Shown here: piece after piece, positions 49,201 through 57,924 of the stretch
Layout: each line of letters opens with the position of its first letter
How positions within the stretch are numbered: the stretch's first letter is position 1
Origin: Lepisosteus oculatus
Taxonomy: Eukaryota > Chordata > Actinopteri > Semionotiformes > Lepisosteidae
NCBI RefSeq assembly: GCF_040954835.1
Contig: NC_090698.1
Span: forward strand, 7,128,501 to 7,192,500
DNA length: 64,000 nucleotides
Reading direction: 5' to 3'
Notes under the pieces: model-generated
Told to the model about the DNA's origin: nothing
Database searches by the model: none
What the model saw: the letters and a program-made list of their open reading frames with translations, nothing else
Program-made: the position numbers and the translations under genes

Positions 49201-52200
49201 CTGATAGCATAGACTACCGCAGCTCATCCAGGCAGAACGCAATAATGCACAGTAATACACCACAGAACAGTGCAGGACATTGTCATCTTGCATCGTGCGA
49301 TGCGGGGTAATTCAAAAAGTAAGAGCAAAGTGCAATTTTCTGCACTGCATTTCATCACAGCACAACAAGACATGCTCCTGAGAGTGTGAACATCCGCTGC
49401 ATGTGAGATTTCAGTTAAAGAGATTAAATTTAACTGCACTGATTTGTCTCTGTAGCTGAGGTTGCATGACTTCTTTTTGAAAGGTCTGAAAAGATGCCGT
49501 TAAAGGGTTTAATGGAAAAGGTTTGAATTATTAAGAAAAGGCTATAATGATAAACCATGCACAATCAGAACGGCTTCACCACCGCTCCACAGGGACAAAC
49601 CCTTCAGGTGTGTGTTGTAGTGATCAGGCGAGGGGCTGCACATTTCTGTAGAACACACTGGTCAGTCACAGGTGTGTTTAAAGCCAAGACCACGCTTTAG
49701 AAAGAGAATGAGCTCAAGCAGTAGATCTTGAGTGAAGTCTGCAGGCCTGGTCCTGGAGAGCCAGGGTTTATAGAGTTTCAGACAAACTGTGAGACAAAGG
49801 AGAACAAACAAGCTTGTGCTGGGGCTGCCGATGATGGCAGTCAGTGCTCACGGCCCTTCGACCTGGATCAGAGCTGCGCCGGCCCCTTTAGGAACCCTGC
49901 CTGATGAGACAGTCGAGCCTTACTGAGGCCGCTCACAGAAAAGAACAGGAAGACTCATTAGGAGAGAAATGCCTAGTGGCTCACTGACACAAGGATCTCT
50001 CCCCCAGCAGTTGGCTGAAGGCTTCCATCAGTATCAGCTGAAGCACCTTGTCCAGAACGCAAACTTAAGATCTGGCAGCAGTGGAGTGCGAAAACAAAAG
50101 ATTACTTCCTGTTATTGTGGCCCTGAGTGTGGCTGGCAGGGTCAGTGCTGTACCTGACAGCCTCACCCTAGCAGAGCTCTAAGGTTATTTTTGGTTTCCG
50201 CTGAGATCAGTCACTCTAATAAAGAAAACAAGCAGCAAGAGATCAAACCAGCGTGGTGTTGCGAATCTGCTTTGGTTTGCACTTTAAATCTAAAAAAAAA
50301 AAGGTGTTAGGTTACTGGCAGTGACAACCTCCTCTGTATCAGAAAATTAAAGTTGTAAACATGAAGCTTCCAGATCATTCTGCTCTTTCTTATTTGGCTG
50401 TCTAATACTTACTGATCCCAAAAGCTCATCAAGCCTTTTTCCCGAGGGATCCCAAATCTTCCTAAGCTTGTTTTTCCCTAGTGACTTCAGATTAAGCATT
50501 GCCAATTCACAGCTATTGATTCTTCGTAGGTTTCATTCCTAACCATCTTAGGGTAACAGCACTTAAATATTGAAAAAAGTGTTTAGCCCATCCGTTATCA
50601 AAACCATCTTAATCCATGGAGGTAATCGATGGAGCGATCTGGAGCCTATCCTGGAATACGGGCTGTGAGACAGGATTATTCCCTGGACAAGACATCAGTC
50701 TGTCACAGGACACATGCACATGCACATGAAGGGCAATCAACCTAGCATGTCTTTGGAAGGTGGGGGAAACTAGAAAACCCACCTGCACATGGGAAGCACA
50801 AGCAAACTCTTCACAAAACAGTCGAACCCAGGCACCCACAGCTGTGAGACAGCATGGATGTGGGCTCTGTTGACATGCTGCCCTTTTTCGGAATTGTACT
50901 TTAAACAACATAAATGAACTACTGTGGAGTCGCAGACATAAGTATTCTCACCTCCCTCTCCAGCAGCAGTCAGCACAAATTTATATTGTAAGTGAAATTG
51001 ACTTACATATCTCACGGCTGCTTGCACAGCACTGTGCATCTCTACAGCAGACTACACAACAACTGAAGTCAGTATTCACAGACTGTGTCCAAAATGATTT
51101 AAGTTCACCAGATATCTTACCTACAACCTGGTGAAGACCAGGGTTAGACCTCCTTCTGATACACAGCACAACCTTTTAACCTGTTTCTCGTGTAAAGAAA
51201 AATGAAATCACAGTTTCAGAGCTGTGACCACCCTAACCGTGCCTGTTAACCCAGAGAGCTGTGAGACTGAGCCAGTTCTGCTTCCGGGTGATGGGTCCGC
51301 ATACAGGGACAGAGACAATCCCTGATACCCTGGTCAATCACATCCAATCACACTGTGTTACAGTTGGGGCTGACTTTCTTTATGCCAACATAGGGGGTTT
51401 CTATCCATACAATTGAGTTCTTTGCCACATTATACCAAAATTGTTTTAGATGTATATAAATATTGAGTAATAATTCTAAAGCAAATGCATAAACATTCAA
51501 TCACCCAACCCAGAGAGCCCAGGAGCCAGCAGATAAAGGAGCTGATGTCTTGTGGTTTTCATTGAGTCAAGGTGCTTTGTATTGACCCTCTATTGCCTTG
51601 GTTACCACTTACATGATACGCACATTTTTGGAAAGCCCCAGAGGTGCTATTTCACATCAGGCCTGTATCACTGTCTTCATCTTTGTTGCTATTTATGCAT
51701 ATCTATGCTCGCATAAATGGTTAATTAATAGGAAAGAGCTGGTAATGCATTTTTCACATTGTATTTGATGCCGTGCTGAAGGGAGTTAATCAGCTTCTTG
51801 TGCATTGCTAACTGCAGGTAGGCAGTTGATGAAACACTGTTTGTGGCTCAACTGCACAGCAGACCTGCTCTAGAACCAGGAAGGTTTTTTTGAGGTTGAA
51901 GTTTCCTGCACAGTGCTGTCTGCGTATGCCTGCTCATACACCGTAGAGTACAGATCGACTTAACCACACTTTTAAAAACAACACGAACTGGCCATAGATT
52001 TATGCATTATTATTTTTAGCTTCCTCAACCCATTCTATTAAAAACCGATATCTCTGCAAAGCTAACGATGGGAGTGTTCACGACTCCAGCATTAGAACGT
52101 GGGCTGTGCTATGGTCTTGATTAGGCCAAGGCCAAGCATGGTGGAGTTATAAATAGGTGATGTCACAGCAGCAACACTACAGGGTTACAAACAGAAGCTC

Positions 52201-52892
52201 AACAGCAGAAGCCCTTTACCCTATGGTGTACAGTACTTCAGCAGATGATTCCTTAACCCTCACATGGAGCTGTTACGTGGATGAGGATTCTTGGCAAACA
52301 GAGATTACTACTGCTTGAATGAGCCCTGGTCTAGGTTAAAGCCCCCTGTTAAGTGGATCAAGCTGCCAGGGAAAAGGCAAAACATGCAAAACAGGCCCAT
52401 CTCATCTAGCACATCCCACAGGAGAGAAGGGAGGGGTGTAAAGAGATAAACGCAGGGAAAGAGGCGGAGGTCAGGGTGAGGTGTAACGGTCTTACAATCA
52501 CAGTGTACAGGGAATGGTTTCTCAATATTGTATCTGTGCAGGACTCAGAAGATCCTCTTCACCTGCCACTGCAGAGCCAGCCCTCGATCAACAGCCACAA
52601 CTCCAATTATTACATCATGATCAACGCCGACTACTACAACGGGAGGCCTGGGCAGGGGGAGCAGGAGGGGCACCTCTCGGCGGTGTCCCACCTGTTCAGC
52701 AGCCCCCACCCCTTTCACAAGACCTACTACCTTCTTGGGGAGGTGCAGCCAGAAAAGGGCAAGGCCAACCTCCAGAAGCATGGTGCCACCTCACTGCCCA
52801 TGCCCACACCCAAGCGGGAGTTGCCTGGGGCTCCTGGGAGTTGCGTCATACCAGAAACGGAAGGGCTGGGGCTTCAGGGCAAAGCATGTTGA
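43212..52892 (+). CDS. tigit: TIGIT-like inhibitory receptor (5 coding exons, 306 aa)
   Basis: Exons 43,212-43,263, 45,800-46,138, 48,341-48,470, 49,143-49,191 and 52,542-52,892 join in frame (phases 1, 1, 2, 0). Seen: signal peptide (residues 1-17); one V-type Ig domain with C40 pairing C109 or C110 and W53; the three PVR/nectin-family motifs VSQ (48-50), A-x6-G (65-72) and TFPSG (114-118); sequons N60, N105, N140; membrane span about 145-166 followed by YRRS; tail with NYYIMI (212-217), DYYN (220-223) and TYYLL. Human TIGIT has the same plan (one V domain, VTQVNWE, DLGWHI, tail DYFN). Known role: lymphocyte co-inhibitory receptor for PVR/nectins. CD226 and CD96 have more Ig domains. Odd: 306 aa is longer than human TIGIT (244), owing to a longer tail. 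Confidence 0.85.
45800..46138 (+). CDS. tigit: tigit-like exon 2 (V-type Ig domain)
   Basis: Acceptor TCTCGCCAG, donor ACAG|GTACCA; phase 1 at both ends, as for Ig domain exons. Encodes residues 18-131, including LTVTC, VSQVNWE, IDLGTHIP, NDTYCC and TFPSG. Two adjacent cysteines (109, 110) and an extra one (123) are present; either of the pair could make the canonical disulfide. Confidence 0.92.
46139..47430. other. tigit-like intron 2, non-repetitive part
   Basis: No exon recognised between the V domain exon and the minisatellite; ordinary AT-rich sequence. Confidence 0.5.
47431..48312. repeat. 42-bp minisatellite at the 3' end of tigit-like intron 2
   Basis: About 22 head-to-tail units with core GAGATCTGACGATGGCGTGC then TCTATCTGTCTGTATGGGTA. 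The period is 42 (units begin GGGTA at 47,473 and 47,515). Several units lack six bases (GATGGC) and are 36 long. Because both lengths are multiples of three, long open frames appear on both strands, but they encode only the repeat and are out of frame with exon 3. The array runs to within about 28 bases of the exon 3 acceptor. Confidence 0.95.
48341..48470 (+). CDS. tigit: tigit-like exon 3 (stalk and membrane span)
   Basis: Acceptor CTCTCCCTACCCAG, donor CCAG|GTTGGT, entering in phase 1 and leaving in phase 2. Encodes residues 131-174: stalk with sequon N140-V-T, hydrophobic span WLVLAGIAAVPCVALLMITV and stop-transfer YRRS. Confidence 0.88.
49143..49191 (+). CDS. tigit: tigit-like exon 4 (juxtamembrane)
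   Basis: A 49-nt exon between GCTGTCTTTCAG and GAG|GTAAGTGA, encoding residues 174-190 (RRRVFNVQQSISIEDLE). It restores the frame exactly between exons 3 and 5 and has a near-perfect donor, which together support it despite its size. Confidence 0.8.
49562..49939 (+). repeat. Direct repeat, copy 1 (tigit-like intron 4)
   Basis: A 378-bp block almost identical to 54,103-54,479 (for example ACGGCTTCACCACCGCTCCA and CAGGCCTGGTCCTGGAGAGC in both). It lies 3' of exon 4; its partner lies 3' of the last exon. It is either a young dispersed repeat or a local duplication. Confidence 0.88.
50605..50890 (-). mobile_element. tRNA-derived SINE of the V-SINE-like type, in tigit-like intron 4
   Basis: On the minus strand it reads: B-box-like GGGTTCGACTG, then CTAGTTTCCCCCACCTTCC, AAAGACATGC, GTGTCCTGTGACAGACTG, GATAGGCTCCAGATCGC and a short degenerate tail. 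This body (a '...CAAAGACATGC...GTCCTGTGA-GGACTG...GGGATAGGCTCC' series) is known from SINEs widely spread in fishes. The copy is old and diverged. Confidence 0.7.
52542..52892 (+). CDS. tigit: tigit-like exon 5 (cytoplasmic tail and stop)
   Basis: Acceptor GTATCTGTGCAG; encodes residues 191-306, stop TGA at 52,890-52,892. It carries the tyrosine cluster NSNYYIMINADYYNG (210-224): Y214-I-M-I is ITIM-like (position -2 is N, not I/V/L/S), and DYYN corresponds to the Grb2-binding DYFN of the human ITT-like motif. A further TYYLLGEV (251-258) and a proline-containing C-terminus follow. Confidence 0.87.
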   Translation, partial: DSEDPLHLPLQSQPSINSHNSNYYIMINADYYNGRPGQGEQEGHLSAVSHLFSSPHPFHKTYYLLGEVQPEKGKANLQKHGATSLPMPTPKRELPGAPGSCVIPETEGLGLQGKAC

Positions 52893-53790
52893 TGGGTCAG
52901 GGTGCTAGATGATGGAGTGGGACAAAGTGAAGCTGCTTTCTCCAGAAGGCACTTAAGTTCTTGAAGCACCGCCTCCTGCCTTTTAGCACAGCAGAGCTGG
53001 CTTCCCAGCACCTGGCTCTCCGAGAGTGGCAAGACTGTGGTGACCATTGGGAGTGGTGTCATGTACAGACTGGTGTTCTTTAAACAGTTGTGCTTCCTTG
53101 TGCACGTAACAGGACTTAGAGGTTTTTACAAGGGATTTGGGAACTCAAAAGGATGGAAGCAAAATCCCTAGCCAAAGGTTTTTTGGAAAAACTGAGAGGG
53201 TTAGTGATTGGGCATGTAGAATTTGGTAATAACAATTCTCCCTCCATTGACCAAGCTACATTGACCAAGACGCCCCTGTACACAGCTCTGGGACTGTAGC
53301 AAACTATCGGATTTCTGTGGCTGTTTTTAAATGGAGTGGACCTGGTCTCAGTGGCTTTTTCCCCAGTACTCCCTGATTTGAGTATAAAAAGGCCTTCTTC
53401 CCAAGTCACACTTTGTATGAGGATGGATCATTAAGAAACAGCCTATGATAGATAGTGTGCCTTTGTATGGTAGTTTTATATTGACAAACACAGATATTGT
53501 ATAAAGCTGAATTGCATTATTTTTTCATGTAAACATAGTGCAGTTATGAATCTTTCATATACTAATATAATAGATAATAGTTTATGTACAGTAGTAAAAA
53601 TATTCTACTCTAAAACTGCTCTCTCCATCTCTACCTGCCTCTACATCTATAACTCTATTATCTACAGTTTATATTGTTGTTTGTGTCTCTACAGTATACA
53701 TCTTCTTCCATCTGTATAGGAACAGTTGCAATGTTTGAGGTGTGAAGATTTTGCATTATTCTATGCAGCAAAATTAAAATGTCAATGCAA
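52893..53790 (+). other. Probable 3' UTR of the tigit-like gene
   Basis: No other gene is visible after the stop. A variant poly(A) signal ATTAAA at about 53,773 followed by an A-rich segment could end the transcript; no canonical AATAAA is nearer. Confidence 0.35.
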
Positions 53791-54102
53791 TATAAATAAC
53801 CATAAAGGAAGGGGGAAGTACAGTTACGTCTCAGATCAAGGACAAGAAATTGCTAACTTGACATGAATGTAATGCACACAACCCGATAAATATCTGCATC
53901 ACCATCACAGTCATTTGTCTTCACCGTACTTGTTTTTAAAAGGTGCAGATTGTCCCTGCAGCTAAAAAGGTTAACACTGCCTCTAAATGGAAACTGTTTA
54001 CTAATGTACGGTAATGCTTTGAATGAGGAATTAATACATTTGGCAATGAATGATGACTTAGCCTCCTGATTTCCATATGAACCGGGGAGGAGTGGGGAAA
54101 AG

Positions 54103-54479
54103 CAATCAGAACGGCTTCACCACCGCTCCACAGGGACAAACCCTTCAGGTGCGTGTTGTAGTGATCAGGTGAGAGGCTGTACATTTCTGTAGAACACACT
54201 GGTCAGTCACAGGTGTGTTTAAATCCAAGACCACGCTTTAGAAAGAGAATGAGCTCAAGCAGTAGATCTTGAGTGAAGTCTGCAGGCCTGGTCCTGGAGA
54301 GCCAGGGTTTATAGAGTTTCAGACAAACTGTGAGACAAAGGAGAACAAACAAGCTTGTGCTGGGGTTGCCGATGATGGCAGTCAGTGCTCACGGCCCCCG
54401 ACCTGGATCAGAGCTGTGCCGGCCCCTTTAGGAACCCTGCCTGATGAGACAGTCAAACTTTACTGAGGCCTCTCACAGA
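54103..54479 (+). repeat. Direct repeat, copy 2 (downstream of tigit-like gene)
   Basis: Partner of 49,562-49,939, same orientation, with only scattered substitutions. Its right end joins immediately to a 5S-SINE fragment, whereas copy 1 ends in unrelated sequence, so the two copies share the block but not its flanks. Confidence 0.88.
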
Positions 54480-54862
54480 GTGTCGTCTAGCTATGAAGCC
54501 GTCCTTCGGATGAGACGTAAAACCGAGGCCCTGACTCTCTGTGGTCATTAAAAATCCCAGGGCGTTTCTCTAAAAGAGTAGGGGTGTAACCCCGGTGTCC
54601 TGGCCAAATTTCCCCCTGGCCTTTACCAATCATGGCCTCCTAATAATCCCCATCTCTGAACTGGCTTCATCACTCTGCTCTCCTCTCACTGAGAGCTGGT
54701 GTATGGGGAGAGTACTGGTGCACTCTGGCTGCTGTTGCATCTTCCAGGTGGGGCTGCACACTGGTGGTGGTGGAGGGGAGTCACCATTACCTGTAAGGCG
54801 CTTTGAGTGAAGTGTCCGGAAAAGAGCTATATAAGTGTAAGCAATTATTATTATTATTACAT
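54480..54862 (+). mobile_element. 5S-SINE-family element, head missing
   Basis: It contains the same body as 60,090-60,440: TCGGATGAGACGTAAAACCG, TCTGTGGTCATTAAAAATCC, TCCTGGCCAAATTTCCCCCT, CATGGCCTCCTAATAATCCC, the GGTGGGGCTGCACACTGG block, and the tail CGCTTTGAGTG - GCTATATAAGTG - AATTATTATTATTATT. The 5S rRNA-like head is absent, so it is 5'-truncated. Confidence 0.85.
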
Positions 54863-56690
54863 GACTCTCTTGGTTTCCATTAGAGACGTGCTCAGCTCAA
54901 TTCAAGCTCAAGGCTCTCAAACATCAGAACCAGGCACCAAGAGCATTATGCGTGGATGTTTGCGGTGAAAGACATTTCTTTAAACAGAACAGAATTGGGT
55001 TCAAACCCGACCCGATGCAAAGCAGAAGCAGCGAAAGCACTAACGCCTAGCAAATGGGATTTAGTTCAAAGCAAAGAAGGAGGTTTCAGTGCTGCCATTG
55101 AGTGCACCGACAACGGTGGCAGGTGCCTGTGCTGTAACACTGTATTGATTCATACTCTGACCAGCAGACTTGCACAGGCAGGGGCATGTGTTCTCCAGGC
55201 ACTGCAGTCAGCCTGGGAACGGAGCATCTCTCCAGCGAACCGGCTGTGTGTCGGTCGCAGCAGGTCATGCTGCACCACAAGCAGTTTGAAGCGAGCTGGT
55301 TTCCTTTCTCTCAGGAACCGAAGGTGCCGTTTGTTTCTAGTAAAAGCGCGCGCAGGTGACGACATGCAAATTCCGCCCCACATAGATAAGAGAACTTTCC
55401 ACGCAGCGCAGCCTGTCGTCTCCTCAGCCAGCGCGGACGCTGCTGTCTCCCTCCGTTCTTACTGAGGCTGCACTCTCAGTGCCAGAGGGCTGGTGTGACA
55501 TGGGAGGGCTCTGGATTTTGCAGAGCAGGCAGAGCACTAACCATAACTGCCCTCTTTTCCATGCTGTGTCTAACTGCCCACAGATCCTCTAGGTACCAGG
55601 CAGCAGTCAGAACTACAGCATTTTCATTCCAACTCAGTTATGCAGCTACTGAATACAACTATATTAATCTAATTTTGAGCCAGTTGCTGAAAGTTTTTGT
55701 AAAATACACAAAGACCCGGGGAACAGGGATGGAAGACGACTTCAGTGTACTTGCGATCAGGAATCTCTCAACCTGGGCGAGGAGGTTACCAGGTCTCAAG
55801 TGTTAAGGTCTGACCGGCAGAGGGTGCTGTAACACTGCCAAAGCGGCAGACAGGAAGACGCCAGAATCACACCTGTGTTGCTCTCTGCCTTTACAGCGGC
55901 GGTTCACATCAGAGTGTCCCTGGGTTCCCACAAAGAACGAAAGAAGGAACAGATAAAATAAGCGGCTGTCCGGCAGGGCTTAAGGTGGAGATCCGCAGTT
56001 TTCGTTTTAAAATGAGAAAATGTTCCTTTTCATCCAGGGCTCCCCGTCGAGAGTGTTATTTTATTTATTAGGGGGCCCAACACCCATTAATTCAATATAG
56101 AAAAAAAGTAACAGTTTCTAACATACTAACATGTAGATCAAGATGCGGTCACGTGTTAACTAGCGTTTGATAGCGGCGTTTGCTAGGAGCCGGGGATAAT
56201 GCGGGCATTTTAGAAACTTTCTATGCGCGACTATCGTGACACAAAGAAAACGAAGGAAAGGGTATTATAGTGCGCACGAATGAAAGAAAGCGAAGGGACG
56301 ATTTAGATATTCCGTGCGCACGAACTGTAAATCGTAGGAATGAATTGATTATCTCGTGGGCACGAATTGTAAATCGTTCCCTCGATATAACTTTTTTCCT
56401 ACTGATGGCCCTTCCCGGGCTCCGTACATCCCACTGTTAGAATCCTCGGTCTTTTTTTAAAGGATCGTTTAAATACCCTTTTAACATTTAAATGGCATTT
56501 GTGTTACAGCATTCGTGTTAAATACTGTGTTCGCACAACGCCATCGAGGAAGAATCGCTCGGAGGAACGCAGAAAATACATGTATTTTCCCAGTGCGTAC
56601 ATAACACCAGCGATTCCCTCCCAAACTTCTGTTATTTGTGTGCTCAGCTGTCAAGCGGCAGTCTCAGCTCTACACGATCACTCGCCCTCC
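54863..56690. other. Non-coding stretch upstream of the second acetyltransferase
   Basis: A 169-codon frame (54,956-55,465) has no recognisable domain and no splice context and is not called as a gene. At 56,270, 56,314 and 56,356 three near-palindromic GTGCGCAC/GTGGGCAC boxes lie 42-44 bases apart, each followed by GAA. Confidence 0.4.
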
Positions 56691-56957
56691 TAAAACATGG
56701 CGGACGGCCGCTGCGGTATTGAGATCAGTGTCCCGTGCTGCTGCGGAGCCAGGAAGTGCACGCAGTTAGGGTCAGAGCCATGTGAGGGAGCTTAGGAGAG
56801 GGAGAGGGAGCGGGCGGGGAAAGGACTTGGGAGAGAGGGGTTAGAGTCCAGGAGAGCCCGGCGTCACCGAACTAGATCAGACCGTCTCTTCCTATTCAGC
56901 TGTGTTTACGAAGTCGGTATTTCATCGAGTCCTTCATACGGAGCTGGAACGGTAACG
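56690..56957 (+). promoter_or_regulatory. CpG-rich promoter and 5' UTR exon of the second nat16-like gene
   Basis: CpG-rich and TATA-less. AAAACATGGCGGACGG at about 56,692 resembles a YY1 start-site element. The leader ends at a strong donor, AACG|GTGAGTG, after 56,957. The next acceptor on this strand (CTCTCCCCGCAG, ending 57,686) opens the exon with the start codon, so this is most simply its non-coding first exon. The ATG inside the YY1-like box opens no useful frame. Confidence 0.6.
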
Positions 56958-57246
56958 GTGAGTGTCACGGGGGGGAAACCATCTGAAAAAGTTGCCGCTT
57001 ATAATAAAAAAAGAAAAGCTATAGTCTGGGGATGACGTAACCGTACTGTCATAACCGTACTTTCTCTGGATCGTCGCGAAAAGAAAAAAAAAACGTATAC
57101 CTTTTGGCCCTGTATTCCTGAATGCGCTATGATCAACATTAATGAGATGTTAAAGTTGTTGAATGTAAAAAAACAATGGTAATTCAAAGCAGCAGAATTC
57201 TTCTCGTGTACAAAGAGAATGAACTTTTTAACCTGTTAAAGGGGCT

Positions 57247-57535
57247 GGGCAGTGACACTGTGGCACAGGATCTGCGCCTGTGGCTGGAAGGTTGCCAGTT
57301 CAAATCCTGCGGCTGGCAGAGGAATCCTACTCTGTTGGGCCCCTGAGCAAGGCCCTTCACCCCAACTGTTCCAGCAGTGCTGTACAATAGCTGACCCTGC
57401 GGTCTGACCCCTAGCTTCTCTCCCTGTCTGTGTGTCTCATGGAGAGCACGCTGGGATATGCAAAAAGACAAATTCCTAATGCAAGAAATTGTACATGGCC
57501 AATAAAGTGATCTTATCTTATCTTATAATGTTCGT
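57247..57535 (+). mobile_element. tRNA-derived SINE, copy 2
   Basis: Same family and orientation as 2163-2458: B-box-like AGTTCAAATCC at 57,297-57,307, body with TGTTGGGCCCCTGAGCAAGG and tail AATTCCTAATGCAAGAAATTG, AATAAAGTGATC and repeats of TTATC. It sits in the 5' UTR intron of the second nat16-like gene, about 200 bases before its start codon. Confidence 0.85.
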
Positions 57536-57732
57536 GGAATGGCAGGTGGTGTGGTGTGGGTGCTCTGATTCCAGCTCTGAAAGTAGCTGAACACCACCTG
57601 GTTCCGTAAAGGAGCTTGTTTCTCCTTGCTGGCCCTCAGCCTGTCAGTCTGTCGCAGGGCCCCCAGCGCGCACACTCTCCCCGCAGCCCGTCTGTGACCC
57701 CTGCGCGCGTGTCGGCACACAGGTGGACGGCG

Positions 57733-57924
57733 ATGGCGGCCGCAGCCACACTGGGGGCGAGCGAGGGGCTGGACTTCAGTCTGGCGGGCGCGGAGGACTA
57801 CGATGACGTCATGTCCATGTCGGAGGGCATCTACCAGGGCAGCGACTACCTCCCCGCCCGCTACCACGCCTGGCTGAAGGAGCCCAACAGGCTCATCTTC
57901 CTCGCCAGGAGACAGGGCAAGCTG
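57733..57924 (+). CDS. nat16-like: nat16-like coding exon 1
   Basis: Encodes residues 1-64 (MAAAATLG ... RRQGKL), donor CTG|GTAAGGA. A 46-base leader precedes the ATG if the acceptor is CTCTCCCCGCAG (57,686). An in-frame upstream ATG at 57,616 lies before that acceptor and is therefore not used as start. Confidence 0.88.

Noticed and set aside
54956-55465. 169-codon frame
   Set aside because: No domain, no homolog recognised, no splice or promoter context; composition like random GC-rich sequence.
57616-57732. Upstream in-frame ATG (57,616) as start of the nat16-like protein
   Set aside because: It lies before the acceptor CTCTCCCCGCAG that opens the exon, and the extension has no similarity to NAT16; ATG 57,733 has the better context.
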